From assembly GCA_026122225.1 (NCBI GenBank), contig JANEZZ010003058.1, forward strand, positions 310,001 through 374,000: a stretch of 64,000 nt of DNA, read 5' to 3'. A model generated the notes under the pieces. It saw nothing but the letters and a program-made list of their open reading frames with translations, searched no databases and was not told where the DNA came from. Of the stretch, positions 11,648-22,599 are shown piece by piece (the stretch's first letter is position 1; the number at the start of each line of letters is the position of its first letter). The DNA is from Heloderma charlesbogerti. Lineage: Eukaryota > Chordata > Lepidosauria > Squamata > Helodermatidae. Made by a program: the position numbers and the translations under genes.

Positions 11648-11886
11648 AGCCCATCAGCCCTTTTAAGAATGGGAAAAGCCACTTCTGGTGGGAGCGTTTG
11701 GGAATGGGGAGGTGGCAGGGGAGAGGATGTATAACCCTTGCGGAAAAGCCACTGGCGGGACGGGGGGGCAGTTTGGAGCAGGGAAATGGCAGATGAGGGA
11801 AAGGGTTATGCATCCCCTCTCCCTGCTGCCTCTCCGTTCTTGGCACCCCCACTGGAAGTGGCATTTCCTGTTCTAAAAGGGCCATT
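11648..11886. repeat. Foldback element, ~37-bp arms
   Basis: The left arm starting GCCCTTTTAAGAATGGG (about 11658) pairs with the right arm ending CCTGTTCTAAAAGGGC (about 11883). The interior adds two diverged 'aaaagccac' and 'gggttat' blocks in mirrored order. The open frames over it are by-products. Confidence 0.6.
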
Positions 11887-12126
11887 GAGCTGCCATTTCA
11901 CACCTTTGTCTGTCACAGAGCAATTTGAGAGTAGCACATTGTGACCTACAGCTCTGGCCAAGTCTGTTTCATTAACCAAGTGGTTCTAGAGACAGGTTTT
12001 GGGTCACTACACAGGAAAAACCTTTAAGCTGCACCTGTGTCAATGCAGCAGTCTGATCACAAATAGGCAACTCTCTCTTTGAGAGAACATCATCCCTTTA
12101 GTCTTCACCCCAACTGAAACAAAGTC

Positions 12127-12365
12127 TAGAACATAAGAAGAGCCATGTCGGATCAGACCAAGGATCCATCTAGTCCAGCATTCTGTTCACACAGTGGCCA
12201 ACCAGCTGCCCACGGGAAACACACAAGCAGGACATGAGTGCAACAGCACCCTCCCACCCATGTTCCCCAGCAACTGGTGTACATAGGCATACTTCTTCTG
12301 ATACTGGTGGTAGCATATAGCCATCAGGACTAGTAGCCATTGATAGCCTTCTCCTAAGTACATGT
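12127..12365 (+). repeat. SINE-like repeat, longest copy
   Basis: Best-preserved copy of the repeat also seen at 3148-3345. It contains 'acataagaagagccatgtcg', 'tctagtccagcattctgttc', 'gacatgagtgcaacagcacc' and 'gttccccagcaactggtgta'. It lies in intron 1 and is transcribed with PXDC1 in the same orientation as written. Confidence 0.65.
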
Positions 12366-12654
12366 TACAGTGTTTGCACAGATTCATTCATGGTCACATA
12401 TTTGCACATCCTATTATCCTTGCCTTGCCTTTTCTCTTTTCCCTCAGTCCCTGTCGACTTGATTCCTCCAGTGTCAAATTTTAAGATTAAATTTCCTCAG
12501 GGCAAAAGACTTGTCTTTGCTAGTTCATTTGTTTCGTTTCAGCAAGAGCTCTCAAAGTGGTTTGCATTAAAATAATGAAAACAGTAATATGGTGTACCGC
12601 AGGGCTACACAAGTCATCATCAGCTTCACGGGCCTCACATTTTCCTTCTGGGTT

Positions 12655-12770
12655 ATGACGTGGACAGTGACCTCAAAAGCTTTATGCTATAATAAATTTG
12701 TTAACTTTTAAGATGCCACAAGTATCTCTGTTGTTTTTGCTGCAACAGGCTTAACACAACTACCCCTCTA
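12655..12770 (+). repeat. Interspersed repeat ('AATAAATTTGTTAAC…GCCACAAGTA')
   Basis: It resembles the segment at 50385-50500 ('gcttatgccacaataaatct gttagtc'). The phrase is familiar from dispersed repeats in reptiles. The family is not identified. Confidence 0.4.
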
Positions 12771-12979
12771 GAAATTGCAGTAAAAAAGGTGATGCTTTGC
12801 TGGATGATTTTGCAAACAGGTTTATTGCATGATACATGGTTGATTCTTTTCCATTCAACAGAGGGACCTAGTGTGCACTTACCTAGGGGTCCTGTGTGCA
12901 CTTACCTAGGGGTAAACACAATTGAACACAATGCATTGAACAGAATAAATGGGATTGCAATGTGAAGCTGCAGACCTTA

Positions 12980-13092
12980 GGGCAGAATCCTATGCATGTT
13001 TAGACAGAGAAAAGGCCTACAACTCCCAGCTGGCTGGGGAATGCTGGGAGTTGTAGGCCTTTTCTCTGTCTAAACGTGCATAGGATTGCACC
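12980..13092. mobile_element. Near-perfect foldback MITE (GCAATCCTATGCA type)
   Basis: The left arm 'gaatcctatgcatgtttaga' plus 'cagagaaaaggcctacaact' is matched almost base for base by the right arm ending 'tctaaacgtgcataggattg', giving ~50-bp arms with a short loop near 13037. Relatives are at 30900-30998 and 55879-55990. Confidence 0.8.
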
Positions 13093-13504
13093 TTTAACCT
13101 GAGAGCAACTCAGTGGGACTTACTTCCAAATAGACATGGGTGGGATAGCACTGTTAGAACATGCTTCACAGAGAGTAGCACTTAATGAATCCTGGGCCGT
13201 GTATAGCGTTCTGGCACTCTCTGCTGGAAGTCTTGCAAATTGTCATGGAATTGATACTTATTTCTCTCTCTCCCTCTCATCCTTGAATGCCCAGGCTCTT
13301 TTTCATATGATTTTCTGAAACAAATTTTGTATCTTGTTTACTGTATTTTCTTTTCTCAATTTCTGCTCCATCTTACTTTGATAGTAAAATCAAGTCAGTA
13401 TCATTTTGAATTAAGAGTAATAAATGGATATCAAATAATTACAGAAGATATATAGTCAGATAATATACAAAAAAGTAAAACTTCAACGTATTGTTACATG
13501 CTAC

Positions 13505-13635
13505 AGCAGCCTTCCCTGACCTGGCACCCTCTGGATGAGTTGGGCTGCATCTCCCATCACTCCAGGAAGTGTGGCCAATGGGGATGATGGGAGATTAGTC
13601 CAACACATGGAGTACACCAGGTTGAAAAGACTACA
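13505..13635. mobile_element. Foldback MITE, 'CTACAACTCCCA' family
   Basis: The left arm 'cagccttccctgacctggca' and the right arm 'acaccaggttgaaaagac' are inverted, with 'ctcccatcactcc' and 'gatgggagattagtcc' inside. Diverged. Confidence 0.6.
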
Positions 13636-14612
13636 CTGGAGTTGCAAAGAAACAGGACTCAGGATGGGCTTTGCTGAGAGAATCAGGCTTGATTCTGAAG
13701 AAGTTGATTTTCAGTGGCTAGGATAACGAGGGGTAGAGAACAGGTTTAAACCCTGTCCCAGCTGTTCTCCCATGTAAGTGAATGGTTTTCATTCATTCCT
13801 ATGGGGTAAAGTAAACCACAGCATTTAAAAGACTCTGTTGCAAGGAGCATCACTTTATGTAGTAAAATCAACCAATCATCAACAAAAACATAAAAAAACA
13901 GTAATACTTCAAGCAAGGCATATCCATTTGATATATATCCCATGAAATGTTTTAAATTAAACCTCCTTCAAGAGTGATTGTCATTGACAGGTTTCCCAAG
14001 AGAGGGCTACCCCCTAGGACCAGAGTTATGACCAAGGTGGCTCCTGATGGAAACCTAGAGACAGATAATCTTTAAGATCAGCCAAGGGCACTCTCTTAAC
14101 ATCAATTTGTGCTGTGTTTAGACCACAAGGGGACACAAAGGCCTTCTCAGTGGTTGCCTTGCAGTTCTAGAACTGCATGGACATTCTACAAAGCTAATGT
14201 GTGGGCTTATTTTACAAGCCCTTTAAAGGCATTTTTACACACGAGGTCTTCTAAGCCTCTGTTTCGTAAGTAAAGAACCATTCTGGCCAATGATTTTGAA
14301 TTCACATTACAAATCAGCTTGAGGCAGGAGCAGCTTTAAGACCTACTGTAACATCTTTTTTCTGTTTGGGCTGTAATTTGAAGAAATGGGGGCAGACTGA
14401 GATAACTGGGCAAGGGCTGAAGATTGGTCTTTTAATACATTTGAACTGGATTTCTTTCTTTTTTCTTTTTTCAACTCTGTCTAATCCATTCTTACCCTCT
14501 TTGGAGTCCTCAGGAGAGGTTCAGCATTAAATGTATATTCAAATGTATATAACGGAAGAAAATAAAAAGCGGAAGCCAGTATAAGATGCTAGTTGTTCTT
14601 CTTTGTTTCCAG

Positions 14613-14704
14613 GGCTAATCACAATTAAAGAGTCTCACGACATAGAAGCCAGGCTGAACGAAGTAGAGAAGCTTCTCAAGAATATTATAAATATGCCTTG
14701 GAAG
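14613..14704 (+). CDS. PXDC1: PXDC1 coding exon 2 (first exon in window)
   Basis: The exon is 92 bp, bounded by TTTCCAG at 14606-14612 and GTAAGT at 14705. It begins with two bases of a split Gly codon and encodes 30 residues starting [20 protein letters not shown] and ending NMPWK. The end of a PX domain is expected here: a Lys-containing strand followed by an amphipathic helix ([12 protein letters not shown]) used for phosphoinositide membrane binding in PX folds. I recognise it from memory as the part of PX domain-containing protein 1 that follows its first exon. The phase (1) agrees with that exon ending in a single G. It lies 2797 bp upstream of the next exon. The N-terminal exon is absent from the window. 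Confidence 0.9.
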
Positions 14705-15057
14705 GTAAGTAGATCAGATGTTAACTAGCAGGAGTGAGGCACGGGTGCAGAAGTTCCAAGGCTGTCCTTCATGTAGTCTTTAGAATACTACTGTGAGACG
14801 TGGACATTGTGTCATTGAATCATTAAGCACATTATTTGTGTGTTACAGGCACAGTCTGGCCAAAGCTGAGCACTGTCGGTCCCCATTGTGCTCTTCCACT
14901 GGGCTACAGCCCCTCCCATTTTTTTGGGCAGGCAAGGTTCAGATGGGAAGACTTGATGACTAGAAAAGGTGACTCTTGCCAGATCTGTTGATGATTTCTG
15001 GTAGTCAACAATAAAGCACCTCACTCATCTTTAAAAGGTAGAGAAATTGCCGCGACT

Positions 15058-15439
15058 CAGGGCTTCTCCACATGGGGCTTATATTGTGTGATCAAAATAG
15101 GTTACTCATGGAGGTTTGCGGGTCCTTTACACATCATTGTCAACCTCCAGGGCCCCTCCCGTGGTTTATGACTTTTAGCTCGCCTTTGTAAAGCACGAGG
15201 AAAGTCCAATTTTTGCCTAGGAAGCGCTGTGAAGCACTTTACTTGCTGGGTGTACTTCTGTAATGGCACTATAACAGCAGCACCATCTAGTGGCCATAAA
15301 ATGAAACATAAGGAACTTTCCGAGAAATAAAAACAGCAATGGCAGCCTGTGTAAAGGAGTCGATATTAATCCCACAGATAATCTGGAAGCAGAAGCCGTG
15401 GTAAGGATGCAGGATTTTAGCCGCACATGGTGAAGCCCT
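15058..15439. mobile_element. ~380-bp MITE in intron 2
   Basis: The left end CAGGGCTTCTCCACATGGGG and the right end 'gccgcacatggtgaagccct' are imperfect inverted repeats. The interior matches the 7.06-, 29.2- and 58.1-kb copies ('gcaccatctagtggccataa', 'ctggaagcagaagccgtggt'). hAT-like start; TSD not clear. Confidence 0.65.
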
Positions 15440-16030
15440 CAATGATTTTTAGTGGGCAGTAAACTTCTCCCACTGTTCTGATTGTGACTTTCACCACTGA
15501 GAGGAAGTGACGGCCTAAGCAAGATGAAAACAGATAGGCCTAATTCTCTGGAGCTGACTGGGTGCTGAGGCGTCAGGAACCTGGACAAAGACTGCGATGC
15601 TGAGTCAAAGTTCACTAGGCTCAGGACCACAGTTAGGAATCTAGCAGCTGAGAGGAGCAAATTGTCTCAGCACTGAGCTGGAGCAACTGCCAGAAATTTA
15701 TAGTCTGGGACTGGTAGTCAAGGCTAAAGCCCTGTCCCCTGAGTGCTGCATCTAGCCAATTAAATGGCCAGGGCCTGTTAAAGCAACTGTTGGCTTCTTC
15801 TGATGAGCAGGGTTTCAAGTTGCAGGGATATCTCTGAGGGAAGCTCTTCAGGTCTTTCCTGATCCTCTAAGGAGTCTGAGGTCCAGTCACTGAAGTGTGG
15901 TGCAGAGGTGCCATCAGAGGGCTCTGGTGCCAGCAGATCCACTCGGGAAGGATCAGGGAATGAATCCATCTCCTCCTTGGAGCTACTGTTGCACAAGGTC
16001 TTCAGATCCAAGGATTCGGGTTTAGGGCCA
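15440..16030 (-). repeat. Unclassified repeat-like block with acidic frame
   Basis: On the - strand a 77-residue frame (16011-15778) is rich in Ser, Asp, Glu and Pro (…SSSKEEMDSF…, …EDQERPEEL…, …LIRRSQQLL) and stops just before a tract with 'ccatttaattggc'. Texture and placement between a MITE and other repeats suggest a degenerate transposable element rather than a host exon. It lies in intron 2, antisense to PXDC1. It could be part of an LTR-element gag-like region, but I see no diagnostic motif. Confidence 0.3.
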
Positions 16031-16154
16031 TGTCACTCACACATTATGAGTTCCTCCATTTATTTCAGTGTGCATTCCTTCGTACATTTGGATTGGCTCC
16101 CTCCACTGAAATAAACAGGGAAGGACACACAAATCTCTTGATTGGGGCAACTGG

Positions 16155-16235
16155 CTCTAACACTACAATCCTGTGCACACATATTTGGGAGTAAGTCCCA
16201 TTGAGACCAGTGGTACTTACATCTGAGTAAGGAGG
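16155..16235. mobile_element. Small MITE ('ACAATCCTGTGCACAC…')
   Basis: It contains 'acaatcctgtgcacacatat', 'gagtaagtcccattgagacc' and 'ggtacttacatctgagta', the arrangement seen at 50950-51035 and 57070-57160. The ends are partially lost. Confidence 0.6.
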
Positions 16236-16807
16236 CCAAGATTCACGTGACATGCCCATGTTTCTTTCCCATGATAATGTAAAATAAATATGGGCACCAA
16301 TTGACAACTTGATCCTCCGCAGAGTTAAGCGCACCTAAATCCATTACGGTTGATACGACTGAAGATTCAGAGATACAGGTGGAGTTTTTTTGATAGCGGT
16401 TATAATGTGAACATTCAGTGTGAGAGTGTCCCCCCCCCCCTTTTAGAAAGCACTAAGAGAAACACAAAAACAGTTGTTGGTGGTGGGGTGGTCATGGGAG
16501 TTGTGATATGTTTCACTCTTCTCAAAAAGATTTGACCCAATAAAAGAAAGGCAGGAGTGGCAAGGTATATTCACGTGATTTATGGTTCATGCAGGATGCG
16601 TCTTAAGTCATAAACATTTGCACCATACTATCTGCCTGAATTGCAAGCGCAGTGATGCAATTTGTGATTATGTGACTGTCAATAAACCTCATCCTAAGCA
16701 TTTATTTGCTACAAGAGCAAGTCTTACAAATGGGTCCTGTAGTATCAGGACCCAACCAGACACAATGGCAGCATTTTTGTGTGTTTAAATCTGGAACTGC
16801 GCCGGTC

Positions 16808-16998
16808 ACATAGAAAAGTGCCTTCCACTGAGTCAGACCATTGGTCCATCCACCTAGTACTGTCAACCCTGACTGGTAGTGGCTCCCCAGAGTTTCAGGC
16901 AGGAATTCCTCCAACCCTATCTGGAGATGCTGGGAATTGAACCTGGGACCTTCTGCACGCAAAGCAGGTGCTCTAGCACTGAGCTGTGGCCCTAGTCG
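16808..16998 (-). repeat. tRNA-derived SINE (intron 2)
   Basis: On the - strand it starts GGGCCACAGCTCAGTGCTAG, a tRNA-like A-box region. The B box GGTTCAATTCC follows ~40 bases later, then a SINE body ending 'gaccaatggtctgactcag'. The cloverleaf is degenerate and fused to a body, so it is a SINE and not a functional tRNA gene. A shortened relative lies at 33606-33955. Confidence 0.75.
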
Positions 16999-17501
16999 CT
17001 CCAGAAAGACCGGAGTGGGGTGGGTGGATCTGATTTACCAGCGAAAGGGAAGCATAGGCAAGGCGTGCAGAATTGCAACCACCCACAGCTTACTTCCCTC
17101 TGGCTTGTTTCCCAACATACTTCTCTTTTCAGCTGAACTCCGATACTGGGAGTGTGCTCAAGCTGGGTAAAAAGCCTTTTTTTGGCAGAGGTGCAGCAAG
17201 GAGGTAAGTGGCAGGCACAGGACTGATCCAGTGCCCTTCACCTGTGAGCTTCTTGTGCTGTTAAAATCAGACCTCACTCCCCGTCTTTCTATGTGATTGG
17301 GCTGATTCTGTGTTTATAAACACACTGAACTCCTGCTATTGGGTCTGAGACTTCCAGGCCCAACCTTAGACCCCCTACTTCCATAAATAAATGGTTAGGA
17401 TAAGATGCATCTAACTTGGTCCTGAAAATTAAGCCTTAGATGAGTTTTCCCTGCTGATCCACTCCGTAATTATAATTCTCTATTTGATCCCTTTTTTCCA
17501 G

Positions 17502-17619
17502 TACTCTAGATCTGAAGTTGTCCTCACCTTTTTCGAAAGATCTCCTTTAGATCAGGTGTTAAAAAATGACAATGTCCATAAAATTCAATCAAGCTTTCAA
17601 AGTCCAGTCAAGATATCAG
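17502..17619 (+). CDS. PXDC1: PXDC1 coding exon 3
   Basis: The exon is 118 bp between TTTTTTCCAG (to 17501) and GTAAGA (17620). It starts in phase 0 and ends one base into a codon (phase 1). It encodes 39 residues beginning [20 protein letters not shown] and ending SFQSPVKIS, the most strongly conserved block of PXDC1 as I know it. '[15 protein letters not shown]' is the final helix of a PX domain, the part that packs against the lipid-binding core. The reading frame is intact and the polypyrimidine tract is strong. Confidence 0.93.
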
Positions 17620-18043
17620 GTAAGATTTATCAACTTGCTACAACACAAGCCACGATAGTTATTATTATTGTTTCCTGCTGTCCCGTTCCTCACCTGTATG
17701 GCGCAAAAGAGAGTTGCTTTCATCCTGTCCTCTTCTTTTCCTAAGGCTAAGGGTTTCATTTCCAAAAATGAGAATCACTGCCTTGTTTCCCACTCTCCTC
17801 TAATTTGCTTTGAAGCTGAATACTGTCAGAGGCATGGCAGTTGGCTAGATGGACTCCAGTAGGAATAAGATCAGCTGGTTAAGGATTGCCATCAAGTGTT
17901 CTCGGCTGGTGTTAGAGAAAACAATAGGTGATCAGGACAGCCATATAGAGAACTGAAGATATGTTGGGGTGACGAGGCAACAATCCCTTCCGCCTCTATC
18001 AGATGCTTCTGAATTTAGTTAGGTGCTGCTGAATGTCTATATC

Positions 18044-18565
18044 GGGGGTGGCGAACCTTTTTCCTGCTGAGGGCCGCATTTACTTGGGGGTATTGTGTCA
18101 GAGGCTGTATGCCAGCAGTGGGTAGCGCCAGAGCCACACACACATGCACAAACACACCACCCCCATCCATCCATTCACACACACCAGTGGAAATGGCAGG
18201 CACTCAGGCCCAGATCAGGACTGTGGCACGGGGAGCAGGGGACTTTAACCCATTTCCCCCACTGTGGTCCCAGTCTGGTGTGGGGTGGAGCCCTGAACCT
18301 CCAATTTGCATTGTCAGAAAAGGGTTGTATCTGGATCCTTCAGTGACAATGCAAATTGCAGGTTATCTGTCATCTCCCCCCCCCCCCCCCGGAATCATGC
18401 TCCCAGCACCTGCAGTTAGCTGCTTTTCCCTGCTTGCCGGGGAGGAAGAGAAACCGCTGCCTCTGCAGAGAGCATAGAAGCCAAGGAGTGGGGGTGAGGA
18501 GGAGAGGCCCAGGGGCTGGATGGGAATCCTCCAAGGGCCGCATTTGAACTCTGTCAGGATTGTCT
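18044..18565. mobile_element. Possible hAT-like non-autonomous element
   Basis: It begins GGGGGTGGCGAACCTTTTT and repeats the phrase 'gggccgcattt' near both ends (18071 and 18537). A C-run lies at 18378-18391. The ends are not sharply defined. Confidence 0.4.
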
Positions 18566-18704
18566 CATACATTTGCAGACAGGCAACCTGACATAGTTCT
18601 CAAGGCTTTTAAAGAATTCCCCTGAGGAAGGCCCCAAACAATGTATTGGGCTGAAATGTATTGGGCTTCTTAAAGAATAAGCTATTTTTCCAGCATCTTG
18701 AGAC

Positions 18705-19410
18705 TAGGGATGTTGGAGGAATCTATCTGGGGGCTGGAAATCGCCAGGCTTTCAGCAGCTCGCCCCCCTGGACTTTGACTCGCCTCCCTGCAAGCTGGCC
18801 TGACTCGATAGCACCATGTCGGGACAGCTTGCAGATTTCCCTTTTTCTTTTCCTTTCCTTTTCCATATAGAGCTGGGACTGGGAGCTGGGGGAGAAACAT
18901 GGTGGGAGCTGGGAAACCCAGTGGGGGATCGGGTTGCTGGAAGAACGGAGGGTTGGGAGATGTGGTGGGAGGAGACTCGGGTGGGTGGGAGAAGCGGCGG
19001 GGGTGGGTGGGAGGGAGATGTGGGGAGAGACACCTCAGGTTGTTCAGAGTCGTGGCGGAGTGTGGGTTGGGAGAGTTGTAGTGAGGAGAGTAGACACGGC
19101 AAGGACAGCAATGTGGGGGTGGGCAGATGTGACTGAGGCTTTTCCTGAAGTCCAGGAATTTTTCAAGTTTTTTATTTTTTTTGTAAATAGCTATTTCTGC
19201 AAATTACACCTACAGTTTACACAAATTACGCAAATGGCAGCTGCAATTTGCGCAATTTGCTTTTTATGACCCCCCCCCCCCGAAAAACAACCCCTCCCAA
19301 TTTCAGGAATAAACCCCTCGCTTGGCTCACAAAGGCAAGCTGAGTCTGGGGCACCACAGGAATCCATGGGGCCCCAAAAGGACCAGATTTACCCATGACA
19401 GACATCCCTA
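18705..19410. mobile_element. hAT-type element (TAGGGATG…CATCCCTA) with TSD, copy D
   Basis: The termini TAGGGATG (18705) and CATCCCTA (19410) are flanked by a perfect 8-bp duplication CTTGAGAC (18697-18704 and 19411-19418). The 706-bp interior has no transposase. Left to right it carries a C/T-rich stretch, a G-rich stretch (18860-19120) and a region with 'caaattacgcaaatggcagc', reminiscent of copy A at 3604-4472. It shares only its ends clearly with copies A-C, so it is a diverged member of the same superfamily. It lies in intron 3. Confidence 0.85.
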
Positions 19411-19419
19411 CTTGAGACT

Positions 19420-21080
19420 AGTTGGCTCCTTTTGGATCTATTTTGGATGCTTTCTGGTTTTCTCATACCTTTTGCTAGAATAGATGGCGTTAAAGTTGTC
19501 CGCTAAGCTAGCATTTAACCTTGGGAGAGAAAAGCTGTAGTCTCGAGGACAGGAGGAGAAAAGGAGAAAATAGCATTGTGTTCACATTTCACATTGGGTC
19601 TGCTACAGCTTTGTTGGCAACTTGTATCGTCAAAAGGGGAACATATTTTGTGTTCACTAAAGAAAAACCTGTTCCCAAAACAGTCCCTCTCCAGACTGAA
19701 GAGGAAGAAAGAAAAGGGGGGAAAATCAAGCCTACCAGATGGAAACAAGTTTGAGCCTTGAGTTTAATTGTGCAGTGCAATCTTTTGTTGCTGAAGATGA
19801 GTCATACTTTAAGTGCACTTCCTGGTAGGGGAGAAGGAGGCAACAGAGACAGGGGACTGATAAAAGATTAACAATGAAAATGTTTTACCAAACTCAGAAT
19901 GAACAAAAGGAAATTACTCTCTTGCTCAAGTGTTATGTCTGAATGAAAATAAGGAGAATATATTGAAAACCATAAATACAAGAAGATTTAGTTGTATCTT
20001 GCATAGTCAGGTTAGTTTGACACGGTTCACAGATCAAAGGTTCTGGCTTTCAAAGGCTCTACCTAATTAGATAAAATCTCTCATTATTTTTGTACAAAAC
20101 TCTGGCACGTAAGATACAAGAGTCTTACATTTTTCTTTGTCTCCACTCTCCCCCCCGCCGCGAAAATCTGTTACTGAAATATATCATTGCTTGGCAAAAT
20201 TCTGTTCAAGGAAACAGAGCTTTAGCCTCCCACACTAATTTTCAAGCTCTGTCTTAACTGTTTCTATCACAGTGTCCTGGTTCACATGATCAAATCAGCC
20301 CACTGCCATTTTGAATATGCAAACATGGTGTGTAAACCGGCCCATTATGATGGAACCATTAGGAATCATAAGCAGTGTTGATTCCAGATTTTTGAGGGCC
20401 CTTGGGCAAGGCACCTTGATGGGCCCCCTCCCTCCATGAGTGTACCGTCTCACTGCCATTCTCTTTTTTTTATCATGAAATTTTATTTTATTTTGAAACA
20501 AGGTTAACAAACTAAAGGCAAGAAAAAGAAGAACGTGCATAATAATCACAATCACGAAAAAAACAAAGGAATTCGCTAATTGTAAATCTAAGTAGGAGCT
20601 CAATTTCTAATGAAAGTAAAAAATGCAACATATGTCAGGAGCGTGTGCAGGTGTAGCCATTTTGTGTGTTTGTGCATAGTCATCAGAAAAAATACAGGCA
20701 ACTGTATTTTGTTGGAACTTTATCAAAGGTTTGAGGTACCTTAGCATAGGAAATGAATGGAAACCATGGTGTCGTAATATCGTTCTTCACAATATCACCA
20801 GCTGCTACTGCTCCTCATCCTCTTTCTTGTCCTTGCTACCACTTGCTTGCTTGCCAGGCAGAGAGCCAGCGAGTAAGTAGGCCGTGGCATCTGCTGCTCC
20901 TCCTCACCACCACCACCATTGTCTGGGCTAGAGCAAGAGGCAGGGGAACAAGCGGACTGCAGTGGTGGTAAGGAGGAGGAGCAAGATCCAGGGGCTCTTG
21001 TCAGTCACCCCCTGCTGGGATCTGGGCCCTCAGCAAGTGCCCAGCCATACCTGCCCTTGACGCTGCCCCTGATCGTAAGT
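19420..21080 (+). other. Intron 3 segment, nothing recognised
   Basis: Apart from short low-complexity tracts I see no gene, SINE or paired inverted repeats here. A 'gggcccttgggcaaggcacc' phrase at 20398 hints at an old interspersed repeat. Confidence 0.4.
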
Positions 21081-21800
21081 CATAGAATCACAGAATCATA
21101 GAGTTGGAAGGGACCTTGTAGACCATCTAGTCCAGGAGTGAGCAACTTCCAGGGGTCAGGGCTCTACATTGTCCCCGCAGCACCCCTGCCCTGCCACCAC
21201 TGAATTTGCCACCAGACTTTGGTGGCACAGTGGTGACAGGAAAAAAAGCTTCAAAATAGCCCCAACTTTAAAGGGGAAAACTTACAGTTTGCCGCCGAAA
21301 TTCAGCAGCAAACTGCAGCTGACACAAAAAGGGGGTATTTGCTTTACAATAGGGACTATTTTGAAGCTTTCAGCCCACCACTGCTGCTTGAACCACCAAA
21401 TTTCAGTGGTGCAGTGGCAGTAGGGAGCTGTGAAAAAGGCCAGTGGGGGGCCACACGTGTCCCACCTCTGATCTAGTCCAACCCCATGCTCAGTTCAGGA
21501 AATCCAGAGCCTGAGCATCACCAGCAGATGGCTATCCAGACTGTACTTGAAGACCTCCAGCAAGAATCCAGCACCTCTCTAGGGAATTGGTTCCATTGTC
21601 AAACTGCTCTTACAGTCAAAAATTTATCCTAACATTCAACTGCAATTTACTGTCCTGTAACATTAAGCCTGTTAGATCTAGACTTGCTTTTGGCCCTCTT
21701 TTATCCGACAGCCCTTCGGGTATTTAAAGAGTGCTTTTGTGTCCCCCCTTAGTCTTCTCCTCTCCAGGTTACACTGTTCCTTCAGTCTTTCCTTATAGGA
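21081..21800 (-). mobile_element. CR1 LINE 3' fragment, split by a hAT insertion
   Basis: 'catagaatcacagaatcata' plus 'gagttggaagggaccttgta' is the reverse complement of the classic CR1 3' end. After the insertion at 21133-21470 it resumes with 'atctagtccaaccccatgct' and runs through typical CR1 3' UTR text to about 21800 ('cttctcctctccaggttaca'). It is 5'-truncated, non-coding, and antisense to PXDC1 in intron 3. Confidence 0.85.
21133..21470. mobile_element. 338-bp hAT MITE inserted in CR1
   Basis: It starts CAGGAGTGAG and ends …CCCACCTCTG, giving terminal inverted repeats CAGRRGTGRG. It is flanked by perfect 8-bp duplications ATCTAGTC (21125-21132 and 21471-21478). Removing it restores an uninterrupted CR1 phrase. 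The interior has mirrored 'agcttcaaaatag' and 'ctattttgaagcttt' blocks. Confidence 0.88.
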
Positions 21801-21824
21801 CTGGTTTTCCACACTCCTAGGGTG

Positions 21825-21880
21825 GCCATGTGTCCAACGTTACAGAGGGGAGTCCTCTGTTTGTCAGATTTAAACCATAG
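21825..21880 (+). mobile_element. Fragment of the GGTGGCCATGTGTCC hAT family
   Basis: 'agggtggccatgtgtccaac' followed by 'gagtcctctgtttg' matches the left end of 36501-37543 and of 25150. Only the terminus is present. Confidence 0.5.
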
Positions 21881-22481
21881 GAAGGTGGTGGCGGTGGTGG
21901 TTTGAAGAGTTGTTTTAGGTCAGTGTGGCTCATAGGTAGCCTAGGACCGTTTTGCAGTCATTTTGAACCCCAGTAAACAGTTACACAAGGTATCAAAAAG
22001 TCATGATACAGGAAAATTGCTGTGAGACTTGATTTAGAGGTGGCTGTAGACTTCAACTGTGGTGAGGAAAATAATTGGCTCCCCACTCCCCACCCCTGTC
22101 TTTCTTTGGCAGTTCATCCAAGGATGTTTACATCACTGATGTGCTGCAGTCAGTGACTGTATCAAGGAAACGATAGAAATGACCACATGATTCTATTCCT
22201 TTAAAGTGAATTGGAATTTGCCAGTTCTTTCAAAAGAAACTATTTATTTATTTTATTACATTTTATCCAACAGATGACCCACAATTTTTCTATAGCTAAG
22301 CCCTACACCATAAAGTAGAAATGCTTAAAGAAAACATATCTATGTGCTCATTTTGAAATAAAATCTTTCTCCTTTCACTCAAGGTATTTGAATTGTTGTA
22401 ATCTCATTTCTTGGATAGGGCTGCATTTCTTTCCACCTTTCTGGACTTATTTTTGATGTTTTTCCTTTCCTTCTTCCATAG

Positions 22482-22593
22482 AAATTATGCGATCTAATGG
22501 ATTTTGTTTAGCCAATACTGAAACAATAGTTATTGATCATAGTATACCAAATGGAAAAGAAAAGCACTTGGATGTCGATTCAGCAGAACATTT
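22482..22593 (+). CDS. PXDC1: PXDC1 coding exon 4
   Basis: The exon is 112 bp between CTTCCATAG (to 22481) and GTAAGT (22594). The first two bases complete a Glu codon opened in exon 3, and the last two open a Leu codon finished in exon 5. It encodes [20 protein letters not shown] and then [17 protein letters not shown]. The first half is the conserved strand after the PX helix. The second half is a polar linker where PXDC1 orthologues vary. No stop or frameshift. Confidence 0.92.
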
Positions 22594-22599
22594 GTAAGT

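Larger units (their letters stand above)
1..14612 (+). other. PXDC1: PXDC1 intron 1 (3' part), repeat-rich
   Basis: This is everything upstream of the first PXDC1 exon in the window. It ends in a pyrimidine-rich acceptor with AG at 14611-14612. No frame here resembles the N-terminal PX-fold exon known for PXDC1, so that exon and the promoter must lie upstream of base 1. The repeats inside are listed separately. The stretches 900-1830, 2060-2700, 4480-5600, 9225-10080, 10200-11640 and 13640-14600 hold nothing I can name beyond short low-complexity tracts. Confidence 0.75.

Noticed and set aside
16808..16998. Possible tRNA gene on the - strand
   Set aside because: A- and B-box-like sequences are present, but the cloverleaf is degenerate and continues into a SINE body; annotated as a SINE.
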